From JAXGZG01 sp040771825 (GTDB taxonomy: Bacteria; Bacillota; Sulfobacillia; Fermentithermobacillales; Fermentithermobacillaceae), in contig JAXGZG010000001.1 of NCBI GenBank assembly GCA_040771825.1, positions 744,001-808,000 of the forward strand: 64,000 nt of DNA, given 5' to 3'. Position 1 is the stretch's first letter. Every line of letters begins with the position of its first letter. Under the pieces are notes generated by a model that did not search any database, was not told the DNA's origin, and was given only the letters and a program-made list of their open reading frames with translations. Positions 34,329 through 42,739 of this stretch are shown here, piece after piece. The position numbers and the translations under genes were made by a program.

Positions 34329-35111
34329 CTACTCTCTAATCAGAATTCGTTCAATAGTCCGAGCAACACCAGATGCCGATATCTCACAAAACACCGCGTT
34401 CAACTGGCATTTTCCCTTAGCGGGTTCGTGCCTGACAGGCAATTGGGTCAAGAAACGTCTTTGGATTATTTCTCGCTTGACTCCGATTACACCTTCAAAG
34501 CTGCCTGTCATTCCTGCATCGGTAATATAGGCGGTGCCTTTGGGGAGAATCGTATCATCGGCTGTTAGGACGTTATCGATCCCAAATAGGGCGCTTACTC
34601 TCCCGTTCCCACGTGATAGCCAGCGGCTATCTTCTCTGGTGCTTCGGCGTGAAAGTCCACCATAATGAGGGAAGTAGTTGCCACAAAACTGACGATTTCC
34701 AGGTCTAGGGTTCTGAAAGGGCAATCTAGATTTTGGGGGTAAAGACTCGGCCGCCCAACATTAATGACGCCTACAAGCTTGTCCCGTTGCGGGCCTGGAA
34801 TATCTGAACCCCTGCCTGGGACGCCGGGAGGTAATTCATAGGCCGAATCCTCTTATCAGAATCCAAACTTGGAAGAATTTCTTTTTTGTCCCATATGGTT
34901 TTCTGAAGTTAGAACATCTACCGGAGGAATAAGAGTTCGCCAGGCTACTCGGGGTCAAACCGTTGCCGCCTGCCGCGTTTTCGCCATTAGCGACCACAAA
35001 ATCAGCGTCGTATCTGTCTGTGAGAGAGGGCAGGTGTTTCGCTGAAACTTCCTGCTGATGACCACGAATATCTCCTACGAAAATAGGGTTCATTGCGTCG
35101 CTCACGGTCAT
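34329..35111 (-). pseudogene. ymdB: YmdB metallophosphoesterase, frameshifted
   Basis: YmdB is a cyclic-nucleotide/phosphoesterase acting with RNase Y in sporulation and biofilm decisions. The start is readable (NPIFVGDI, then DFVVANGENAAGGNGLTP), then the frame is lost near 34930. The middle is visible only by shifting frames (RPMNYLP, MVDFHAEAPEKIAAGYHVGTG). The C-terminal third is intact: TADDTILPKGTAYITDAGMT to IERILIRE. Total length (783 bp) is close to a normal gene, so loss is by small indels. This could be decay or sequence error. Confidence 0.8.
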
Positions 35112-35633
35112 TTGTCGAAAACCAAAACCCGTTCTCCCTCTCTCAAAGCCACCAGCTTCCTGGGGCTCTCCATGGCTCGCACTTGTTCTAGCATCTCCTG
35201 AAGAAACAACCTTGCCGGTACAGCGTAATCTTCTCCGTCTTCGAATTCGTCAAGACTCTCGCATGCGGGCACAACCTTAGCGTTTTGCCGCACAAGGTCC
35301 ACAGTAAGATTGAGTTCACCGGGACAGAGAGTAGCCACATCCCGTTCCACCTGAAAGGAGTAGAAGCGCTCCATGCGTTCCCAGCGGGTCCTAACCAAAC
35401 CGGCCTTCGCTACGGTTAAGGAACCGTGAACACATCCACAAGAATCCTTATGGTATCGGCCAATTTGGTTCGGCCGCCGGCATTCATGGGCCCCGGCATG
35501 AACACCATTCCCAAGGCCTTTTGGCCAGCAGAGGTCAAACGTGGCTCTGAATACTTCTGGATATGCCGCAGAAGGGTCGCAGGACATCAATGTCCCGTCT
35601 GAGAGAAGCTTCCTCAGTCTTCTTCCTTCGCAT
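35108..35633 (-). pseudogene. Unrecognised gene between rny and ymdB, frameshifted
   Basis: An ATG at 35633 with AAGGAG 7 bp upstream starts MRRKKTEEASLRRDIDVL, then the frame breaks. Another frame carries a well-formed stretch, LGMVFMPGPMNAGGRTKLAD followed by TIRILVDVFT. A third carries the last 110 residues without interruption, from LTVAKAGLVRTRWERMERFY to REGERVLVFDK, ending in an ATGA overlap with ymdB. The repaired protein would be about 170 residues. I do not know the family; the two-end coupling shows it was a real gene of this operon. Confidence 0.6.
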
Positions 35634-35650
35634 GGATCTGCTCCTTCTGG

Positions 35651-37151
35651 CTACTTTTGCGTACCCACTGCCCGGAGTTCCCAGATGACTGTAACCTTGA
35701 CCTGTCAGGTATCGATGTCTTCTCGATTTTCCTCACAATGTCTCTTGCAAGCCTCACGGCACCCAAGTGTCGATCTTTCGGGCTTGACCATGATCCGGAT
35801 CTCGCCCAACGGATGGCGTAGGATTTCTCACTCCATCGAAAGAGTTGGCGATTTCCTCAATTCCGCCAGGCCTCTGCTTGGTCACATTTCGAGAATCTCA
35901 CGCCGGGCACCTGGGCGAGGCCACCGGGTGTAAATCAGCAGCCGCCACGGAACGCTGCTGTGACAAACAAACGTCCTGGTGGTGCGCCCATGCCTGATGA
36001 CGTCCTGAGACTCCCTGTAGCGTCTCGAAGGTTGACGCCGATAGTCCCGTGGGACCCTTCAACTTCATGGTCAGCTTCTTTGCCGATATCGTGAAGAAGC
36101 CCCGCCCTGCGGGCCACGGCCACATCGGCCCCTAACTCGCTAGCCATGCTGGCAGCCAAGTGGGCCACTTCTACTGAAGTGTTTCAAGACGTTTTGCCCG
36201 TAAGCTGGTCCTAAACCTTAGCCTGCCCAGAAGGCAATGGTTTCCGGATGCGGCCGTCTTGCCCCCTAGATTCAAGGCCCGGCTTGCTCGCCTTCCCTGC
36301 TTTATGAGGTTATCCACGTCCTTCTGGGCTTTCCTCACCATCTTCGATGCGGGCCGGGTGTATGCGGCCGTCGGATACCAGGCGTTCCAATGCCAATCTA
36401 GCTCACTTCCTTCGGACAGGGTCGAAGCCCGACAAAATCACCGCCTCAGGAGTGTCGTCTATGATAAGGTCTATTCCGTAGTCTCTGGGGCTCTTATGTT
36501 GCGGCCCTCTCTGCCTATGATACGGCCTTCCATCTCCATCGCTTAAGCGAATTCCACTACGGATTTTCATGCTCTCGGCCACGTGGTCCGCAGCGCATTT
36601 CTGGATGGCAAGGCTTACGATGCTTCGCGCTTTGCCATCGGCCTCTCTTTTGCGGCGGCCTCTGCATCGAACTATTCTGGCCGTTTCATCCTTGAGTCCT
36701 CGCGGGCATAGATTAAGGATTCGTTGGCTGGCTTGATCACGGAAGTAAACCTGAGATCCTCTCAGAAAGTTCCTTTATGGCCTGATTAATGAAACCATCA
36801 AGGAGCGGTTCTTCTCCACCAGAGTTCTCTCTTGCCTAGATATGCCTTCTTCTCTTTGACTCAAGGCTCCTGACGCCGGTCTAGCGATTCTTCTTTGTTC
36901 ACAGACGTCTTTCGGTGCGCTGAAGATCTGACGCTCTCTCGCCCAACAGATCGTCGCGTATTTTCGGCTTCGCCCTTAGCCTCCAGCAAGACCTCGCGCT
37001 TCTTTGTGTCGACAGCCTTGACTGCTTCGTCCAATAGTCTTTTGGCCTCGGCTTCTGCCGAGCCTATCTTCGCTTCACCCAAGGAACGGCGGAAGTAATA
37101 GCCCCCGCCTAGCCCCAGGAGAAGGGCTATAGCCGCTCCAACCCATTGCAC
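35651..37151 (-). pseudogene. rny: RNase Y, multiply frameshifted
   Basis: RNase Y is the membrane-anchored endonuclease starting mRNA decay in Bacillota. The GTG at 37151 follows ACAGGAGG, and the first 65 residues are intact (membrane segment, then GEAKIGSAEAEAKRLLDEA). The rest must be read by switching frame about every 50-150 bp: the KH part (GRIIGREGRNIRAPE, LIIDDTPEAVILSGFDPVRR), the HD part (ELGADVAVARRAGLLHDIGK), PGARREILEM and EKSYAI. At 1501 bp it is slightly shorter than a normal 1.55-kb gene, as expected from many single-base losses. Confidence 0.85.
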
Positions 37152-37167
37152 AAAGACCACCTCCTGT

Positions 37168-37199
37168 AGAAAACAAGAAAAGCCGAGCCAAGCCCGGCT
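37168..37199 (-). terminator. Terminator or attenuator just before the rny ribosome binding site
   Basis: On the minus strand AGCCGGGC-TTG-GCTCGGCT is followed by TTTCTTGTTTTC, a good intrinsic terminator. The T-rich tract ends only a few bases before the rny AGGAGG. It is about 180 bp past the recX stop, with a TTGACA at 37264-37269 in between. So it could end recA-recX transcripts or act as an attenuator in an rny leader. Confidence 0.75.
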
Positions 37200-37379
37200 A
37201 CACTGGCGAGAAGACGCATATGAAGCTACGCAAGACGAAATAGAACTAAGGCATATAGAAATCTGTCAAGACCCTATATCCCAACGGGTAGACAGCACGT
37301 CTTGAGTTATAGACCTCACGGATATCAGTCATCCCTCTTGAATTGTCTTCATCGCGCCAGAAATCGAAACCGCGGCCTG

Positions 37380-37865
37380 TTACTCCAGTGTGTCTTGCCC
37401 GTACCCCGCTAAGGCGCTCCGGATTGCTTCGCCGTCAAATCCCCTTCGCCAAAGCCACCTGGCAAGACGTTCGCGTTCTTTCTCTTTCAATGAGCCGTAA
37501 TCTCTGCCTTTCAAGCGTCTAGACAGAGCCTCTTTGGCTAGATCCTCTTCTGCCAACTCTCCAAACACTTCAAAGACAGCATCCTCCGAAACGTCTTTGT
37601 GGAAACTCCTCTTGAGGAGCTCATAAGACGCTTTTCGCCTACCTATGGGACATGCTGCTAACGCCTGCCGCAAAATGTCCCGGGCCAGCTTACTGTCATC
37701 TAGATAGCCCCACTCACTCAATCGGGCCATACACTGGTCGATCTCTCGGGAGGGCGCACCTTTTTTCTTCAGGAGGCTCTCCATTTGTCCCGAGCTTACC
37801 CGTCGTCTAGAAAGGACTCTCAGGGCGCAATCCATCGCCTTAGGAGGGTCTTTTCTTGATGCCAT
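37380..37865 (-). CDS. recX: Regulatory protein RecX
   Basis: RecX modulates RecA filaments. The 161-residue product is made of the helical triplet repeats typical of RecX; visible conserved segments are CMARLSEWGYLDDSKLARD and RGFDGEAIRSAL near the end. Its ATG overlaps the recA stop by one base (TGATG), so the two are translationally coupled. Confidence 0.9.
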   Translation of the reverse strand: MASRKDPPKAMDCALRVLSRRRVSSGQMESLLKKKGAPSREIDQCMARLSEWGYLDDSKLARDILRQALAACPIGRRKASYELLKRSFHKDVSEDAVFEVFGELAEEDLAKEALSRRLKGRDYGSLKEKERERLARWLWRRGFDGEAIRSALAGYGQDTLE

Positions 37866-38902
37866 CAGTCCTCTTCGGCTCCATCGCCAGGCGATACGCT
37901 CTCGGCCCTAGCCGTTCCCGACTGCAAAAAAGCCCTCACTTTTTCCTCGATTTCCTTACTATGTTCCGGATGCTCTCTAAGATAGGTTCGGGCCGACTCC
38001 TTGCCTTGCCCAAGCCTCACGTCTCCGTAGGAATACCAAGTTCCGGTCCTAGTTATCACGTTCTGAGCCACGCCAACATCCAGAAGAGACCCTTCCCTGG
38101 ATATCCCTTCACCAAAGATGATGTCAAACTCCGCTTGCTTAAAGGGCGGCGCCAGCTTGTTCTTTACAATTCTCACTCGGGTCCTGGCGCCTATGACTTC
38201 TTGTCCCTGCTTTAGGTTCTCAACTCTGCGAACATCAAGCCTCAGTGACGAGTAGAACTTGAGAGCCCTGCCTCCCGGAGTGACTTCCGGGTTTCCGAAC
38301 ATAATACCGATCTTTTCCCGGATCTGGTTGATAAACACAGCCGTGGACTTTGATTTGGATATCACAGCAGTTAGCTTTCTAAGCGCCTGGGACATTAGCC
38401 GAGCCTGAAGGCCGACATGGGAGTCTCCCATCTCGCCTTCGATCTCCGCCCGAGGCGCCAGAGCAGCAACCGAGTCTATCACGATGCAGTCTACCGCCCC
38501 GCTTCTCACCAAGGCGTCAACTATCTCCAAAGCCTGCTCTCCTGTGTCAGGCTGCGAAATCAGGAGGTTGTCCACGTCAACCCCTATTCTTCGGGCGTAA
38601 ACCGGATCAAGAGCGTGCTCGGCATCGATATATGCCGAGATGCCGCCGGCCTTTTGAGCCTCGGCGATAATGTGAAGGGCTACCGTAGTCTTGCCTGAAC
38701 CTTCGGGACCGTACAGCTCGATCACTCTGCCCCGGGGGATACCCCCGATCCCTAGAGCGATATCCAGTGCCAGGGCACCAGTGGGAATCACTTCCGGAGC
38801 CCCCTTTCGGGAAGACTCGCCCCAACGCATGATGGATCCTTTGCCAAACTGCTTCTCTATCTGCGCTACAGCGAGCTCTAGAGCCTTCTCCTTCTCCAGC
38901 AT
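37865..38902 (-). CDS. recA: Recombinase RecA
   Basis: Forms filaments on single-stranded DNA for homologous recombination and LexA cleavage. The ATG at 38902 follows GGAGG by 8 bp and gives 345 residues. Walker A is GPEGSGKTT, with YIDAEHALDP, the FINQIREKIG loop and GGRALKFYSSLRLDVRR. The C-terminal tail is acidic (PGDGAEED). It has its own promoter, coupled recX downstream and cinA upstream. No copy of the lexA palindrome is seen in its promoter. Confidence 0.96.
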   Translation of the reverse strand: MLEKEKALELAVAQIEKQFGKGSIMRWGESSRKGAPEVIPTGALALDIALGIGGIPRGRVIELYGPEGSGKTTVALHIIAEAQKAGGISAYIDAEHALDPVYARRIGVDVDNLLISQPDTGEQALEIVDALVRSGAVDCIVIDSVAALAPRAEIEGEMGDSHVGLQARLMSQALRKLTAVISKSKSTAVFINQIREKIGIMFGNPEVTPGGRALKFYSSLRLDVRRVENLKQGQEVIGARTRVRIVKNKLAPPFKQAEFDIIFGEGISREGSLLDVGVAQNVITRTGTWYSYGDVRLGQGKESARTYLREHPEHSKEIEEKVRAFLQSGTARAESVSPGDGAEED

Positions 38903-38954
38903 TCTCTCTACCTCCAAAATTGCCCCGCTAACCCTGGCAGCACCTTCCTAAAGG

Positions 38955-38984
38955 AGTATAACATTACGTCCCAAGGGCACACAA
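38955..38984 (-). promoter_or_regulatory. Predicted recA promoter
   Basis: TTGTGT (38979-38984), an 18-bp spacer and TATACT (38955-38960) with an extended TGT just before the -10. It lies about 50 bp before the recA ATG. Confidence 0.55.
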
Positions 38985-39037
38985 CCCGGCGGCTATTGGC
39001 TCAAGACGAACCTTGTCCATTGCAGTGTAGACGGGGC

Positions 39038-40279
39038 TCACAGGAGCCCTTTCAGGTACCGCCAAAGCATAAGAAGAGCCTGCTGGGCTGCCCGTTCTCG
39101 GATTGCGGCCCGGTCTCCTGTGAACTTCTGGTGGTCTACCATGACGCCCCCCGGGTAAGCCAAGCCGAAGTAGATCGAGCCAACGGGTTCTTTGACAGTC
39201 CCGCCGGCGGGGCCTGCAAAACCGGTTGTGGAGAGACCGATTGTGGCGCCTGCCAACGCTCTCACTCCCTGGGCCATGCTCTTGGTCGCCTCAGGATTGA
39301 CCGATTCCTGGTCTCTTACGGCATCTAGCGGTACCCCCAGACACGCGCCTTTAGCGGCCCCGCTATAGGCGATGACTCCCATTTTCAGGTACTTGGAGGC
39401 ACCGGGTACGCCGGTCAATCTGTGGCACACCAGTCCTCCCGTTAGTGACTCGGCTACCGCCAGGGTCAAGCCCTTCTTGGCCATTAGCCTGCCGCAGACT
39501 CCTTCTAGCGTATCGGCGTCAGACCCGAACACATTACCTCCCAGTCGTTGGCGAACCTTGTGTTCCATGTCAAGGACCAACCTCTGGGACTCTTCAGGAT
39601 CCCTTCCTCTGGCGGCGATCCTGAGCCGCAGTTGGCCCAGAGTGGCATACGGGGCCAGACTGGGGTTGGGGCTATCCATGAGATCCGCCACTATCTCCTG
39701 GACTTGGGATTCGCCGATTCCCGCAAGGTGAAGGTCTTTGCATGTGAGAGGCACCAGGTGGGGAAAGGCTTTGGCTATCATGGGCAACACACGAGTCTCG
39801 AACATGGGGATCATCTCCCTGGGGGGCCCTGGCAGAAGTGCGGCCAGTCTGCCATCCCAGAGGATCGCTTGCCCTGGAGCTGTTCCGTTGGCGTTGGGAA
39901 GGTGCTCTCCGCCTTGGATTATCATGGCTTGCTTTCGGTCTGCGTTTTGAGGGACCCTGTCACGCTTGGCGAACCAAGCAACGATCTCTTCCCACGCCCT
40001 TTGGCTGAAAACAAGCTCGCGGTCGAGAGCCTCAGCAAGGCATGGGGCTGTGAGATCATCTGCTGTCGGGCCAAGCCCTCCTGTGGCCACGACAATATCG
40101 GCGCGGCCCAAAGCCTCTTTGAAAGTGGCCTTGAGACGCGCCGGGTTATCTCCAACCGTCACCCGCCTGTATACATCGACGCCCCACTCTTTGAGGCGTC
40201 TGGAAATATATTGGGCGTTGGTGTCAACAATTTCGCCTAGCAGCAATTCGGTGCCCACTGACAGGACTTCAGCCTGCAA
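39038..40279 (-). CDS. cinA: CinA family protein (NMN deamidase / ADP-ribose pyrophosphatase type)
   Basis: Two-domain protein of 413 residues. The N-terminal molybdopterin-binding-like domain (VLSVGTELLLGEIVDTNAQY, TGGLGPTADD) is linked to ADP-ribose pyrophosphatase activity. The C-terminal CinA domain (AVAESLTGGLVCHRLT, TGFAGPAGG) corresponds to the PncC nicotinamide-nucleotide amidase. Thus a role in pyridine nucleotide salvage is likely. A TTG start follows GGAGGTGG. cinA next to recA is the usual order in Bacillota. Confidence 0.93.
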   Translation of the reverse strand: MQAEVLSVGTELLLGEIVDTNAQYISRRLKEWGVDVYRRVTVGDNPARLKATFKEALGRADIVVATGGLGPTADDLTAPCLAEALDRELVFSQRAWEEIVAWFAKRDRVPQNADRKQAMIIQGGEHLPNANGTAPGQAILWDGRLAALLPGPPREMIPMFETRVLPMIAKAFPHLVPLTCKDLHLAGIGESQVQEIVADLMDSPNPSLAPYATLGQLRLRIAARGRDPEESQRLVLDMEHKVRQRLGGNVFGSDADTLEGVCGRLMAKKGLTLAVAESLTGGLVCHRLTGVPGASKYLKMGVIAYSGAAKGACLGVPLDAVRDQESVNPEATKSMAQGVRALAGATIGLSTTGFAGPAGGTVKEPVGSIYFGLAYPGGVMVDHQKFTGDRAAIRERAAQQALLMLWRYLKGLL

Positions 40280-40297
40280 CGTACCACCTCCAGGCGC

Positions 40298-41839
40298 TTA
40301 GATTTCTACCTTCGCCCTGGGTTTCCCTTTGTGGAGCGGCACTTTCCTCCAACGCCACACCACCCCGGAAGGCTTTCCCAAGAGATCTCGGAGAGCCTCT
40401 CCGCTTACTGTCTCGCTAGAACACAGTTCATCTGCTACTTTCCTAAGAATGCTTTTGTTTTGCCTCAGGCTCTTGGAGACCCTTTTTTCGGAACGGTTCA
40501 GGATCTCCCTGGTGGCTTTGGCTATGGCGTCGGGGCTCGCAGTGTCCCTATCTACAACGCCAAGAGATGACATGCCGTACCCCACCATCCGCTTGGCTAT
40601 GTCGAGAGCGCGCTGGAAATCGTTGGACGCTCCCGTACTCTTGGAGCCAAACACAAGGTCTTCAGCCAAAGCCCCTGCCAAGAGTATGTCGATCTCCTCT
40701 TGCAGAGTCTCACGAGGGTAGATAAATACATCCTCCTTTGGCGAGTGCCTTACGTACCCGAGAGCATTACCCCTAGGTGAGACTGTGACTTGAGCCACCG
40801 AACCGGGCCGGGTTTTCTCCGCCACAAGCGCATGACCCGCCTCGTGTACGGAAACCCTGTCTATCTCGGTTTCAGACGGGCGGCGGTCAAGCCTCTCGCC
40901 CAAGATCACTTTGTCCAAAGCTTCTCTAAGGTCCGAAAACCCGATGTGCTTCGCCTTTTTTCTAAGAGCCAAAATGGCGGCTTCGTTGCAGAGGCTCTCA
41001 AGATGGGCCCCTGATAGGCCAAAGGTCTCCCTGGATAGCGCGTCAAGATCGATCTCGGGCAGAAGGGGCTTGTTACGAAGGTGCAGTTTTAGGATCTCCA
41101 GACGACCTTCCTTGTCGGGGAAATCCACCTTGACAGTTCTGTCGAATCTGCCTGGCCTTTGGATAGCCTGGTCTAGTAGATCCGGGCGGTTTGTGGCCCC
41201 TATCACAAGAATGCGGACCTCATCGTCCATAGTGAGCCCGTCCATCTCTACCAGCAACTGGTTCAGGGTTTGGTCGTACTCCAAATGCCCGGACTGGGTA
41301 CCCCGTTTCCCCGCCAGCACTTCGATTTCGTCAATGAAGATGATGGCGCCGGATTTCTTCTTCTCGCGCCCCAGTTTTCGCGCTCGCTGGAAAAGGCCCC
41401 GTACCCTCTGGGCGCCTAACCCGGCGTACACCTCGATGAACTCCGAACCCGATGCTGAAAGAAACACCGAATCCGTGTAATTGGCAGCCGCTTTTGCCAA
41501 GAGCGTCTTTCCCGTACCCGGAGGGCCCGTGAGAAGGATCCCTTTCAGGGGCCTGATGCCTAGACGCCTCGCCTGCTCTTGGTCTCTTAGAAACTCAAGA
41601 GCCTCCAAAAGCTCTCTCTTGGCCACAGCCTGGCCGCCCACGTCCTGGAAAGTCACGTTAGGACGGTCTCCCACAACGCTTCCGGCCTTATTCTTTCCGA
41701 TATCCCGCAGATGTCCGCCCTGGGTCAGGAGAAAATAAAGGAGCGCTCCCAAAAGGAGTGCAGGAAGCATGTTCACCCCTCGAAAGGCCAGGAAAAGCAG
41801 AGTGCCCCCTATGAAGCCCAATAGCCACTCAAGTCTCAA
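40298..41839 (-). CDS. FtsH-like ATP-dependent zinc metalloprotease with short N-terminus
   Basis: AAA protease anchored in the membrane, 513 residues, shorter than typical FtsH (about 600-650). Two hydrophobic segments occur within the first 40 residues with almost no external domain between them, unlike FtsH. Walker A is GPPGTGKT, Walker B IIFIDEIEVL, the second region ATNRPDLLDQAIQRPGRFDR; the zinc site is VSVHEAGHALV with the third ligand in GASNDFQRA. It is probably a second FtsH paralogue; the partner gene upstream (41836-42372) overlaps its TTG start. Confidence 0.88.
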   Translation of the reverse strand: MRLEWLLGFIGGTLLFLAFRGVNMLPALLLGALLYFLLTQGGHLRDIGKNKAGSVVGDRPNVTFQDVGGQAVAKRELLEALEFLRDQEQARRLGIRPLKGILLTGPPGTGKTLLAKAAANYTDSVFLSASGSEFIEVYAGLGAQRVRGLFQRARKLGREKKKSGAIIFIDEIEVLAGKRGTQSGHLEYDQTLNQLLVEMDGLTMDDEVRILVIGATNRPDLLDQAIQRPGRFDRTVKVDFPDKEGRLEILKLHLRNKPLLPEIDLDALSRETFGLSGAHLESLCNEAAILALRKKAKHIGFSDLREALDKVILGERLDRRPSETEIDRVSVHEAGHALVAEKTRPGSVAQVTVSPRGNALGYVRHSPKEDVFIYPRETLQEEIDILLAGALAEDLVFGSKSTGASNDFQRALDIAKRMVGYGMSSLGVVDRDTASPDAIAKATREILNRSEKRVSKSLRQNKSILRKVADELCSSETVSGEALRDLLGKPSGVVWRWRKVPLHKGKPRAKVEI

Positions 41840-42372
41840 CTCTGCTCACCTCCGGCGCCTGGCGAAATCCGCTCTAGGACTTCGCACAAGTATGCGTCTC
41901 CCTTGGTCATCTGGACGTAGATTCTGTCCTTATCCACAGTGAACCTGAAAGTATCCAGGTCTTTTTCTTCCAAAGCCTTCTGGCACGACTCCATCATTTC
42001 GCCAAAGTTCCCGCGGACTGATGCTTCTTCCAGATAGTAATGAATAGAATGATACGCTTTCTCAAGGTCTTGACTTCTCCCGTCTTTTACGCGGAAAGCC
42101 TCTTTGGCCCCTACCTTATCTCTTATCAACTGGTGCAAACGAGCATATGTGGCAGGGAAGTCCTCGACCTTGGCGATCTCTACTTGGATGGCCGCAGCGC
42201 CCTGCCAGTCTCCCATATCCACTGATATCACGTCAGGGTCAGCCATGAGAGCCTTTTCTAGGGGTCTTCGCACCCCTAGGTTTTCATAGGCGAAATAACC
42301 CAGAGAAAGAAGGGCCAATGTCAGCACTGCGGAAATTGCGGCCACTTCCCACCGGAACCCTTTTTGTGCCAT
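41836..42372 (-). CDS. Single-pass membrane protein, likely partner of the FtsH-like protease
   Basis: I do not recognise the family. From the ATG at 42372 (GAGG 7 bp upstream) the product has 178 residues. One membrane segment (about 9-28) precedes an extracytoplasmic domain, EKALMADPDVISVDMGDW onward, that resembles a ferredoxin-like fold by alternating strands and helices; that is only an impression. Its stop overlaps the protease start, so they are translated together. It might regulate the protease, which lacks its own external domain. Confidence 0.65.
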   Translation of the reverse strand: MAQKGFRWEVAAISAVLTLALLSLGYFAYENLGVRRPLEKALMADPDVISVDMGDWQGAAAIQVEIAKVEDFPATYARLHQLIRDKVGAKEAFRVKDGRSQDLEKAYHSIHYYLEEASVRGNFGEMMESCQKALEEKDLDTFRFTVDKDRIYVQMTKGDAYLCEVLERISPGAGGEQS

Positions 42373-42421
42373 GCAAATACCTCTTCCTAAAGTCTGAGTT
42401 GTAGAACAATCAGTTGACATA

Positions 42422-42430
42422 AGTATAACA
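42422..42430 (-). promoter_or_regulatory. Extended -10 promoter element
   Basis: TGTTATACT on the minus strand, identical to the recA -10 region, about 50 bp before the 42372 gene. No strong -35 is visible, consistent with an extended -10 promoter. Confidence 0.45.
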
Positions 42431-42472
42431 ACGGCTAAGGAGCGGTTCTAAGGTAATAGGTGGCAGGTATGG

Positions 42473-42739
42473 TCAGACTTCGGTCCTATGGGGCCATTGG
42501 CGCACAAGGATGGCTCGGGCCAGATCTCTTGAGAGGGCCACTCTGCTTCCCATGACCCAGAAGATGACTGCCCCCCTAGGGCCTGTGGATCCCAGTCTGG
42601 TTAAGGTCCGTCCCGGGAATAGTCCCAGTTCCTCCAAGTGGGAGACGGTGAAATCCCAGGTAGAAGATGACATGCCCCAAGGCTTCATGATTCCAAGCAC
42701 TATATGGGTGAACCCGAGGGGCGCCCGTTCGGCGTTCAT
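42473..42739 (-). CDS. feoA: FeoA-like SH3-fold protein
   Basis: An 88-residue protein with the FeoA pattern: HLEELGLFPGRTLTRL, then GPRGAVIFWVMGSRVALSRD and LARAILVR. FeoA helps FeoB import ferrous iron. The ATG is in an ATGA overlap with the feoB stop, so it is coupled. The feoB-feoA order is the reverse of the usual one. The first 30 residues are extra compared with simple FeoA proteins. Confidence 0.75.
   Translation of the reverse strand: MNAERAPLGFTHIVLGIMKPWGMSSSTWDFTVSHLEELGLFPGRTLTRLGSTGPRGAVIFWVMGSRVALSRDLARAILVRQWPHRTEV

Noticed and set aside
38903..38990. A LexA box upstream of recA
   Set aside because: No GAAC/GTTC pair in the promoter region; only a standard promoter with extended -10 is seen.
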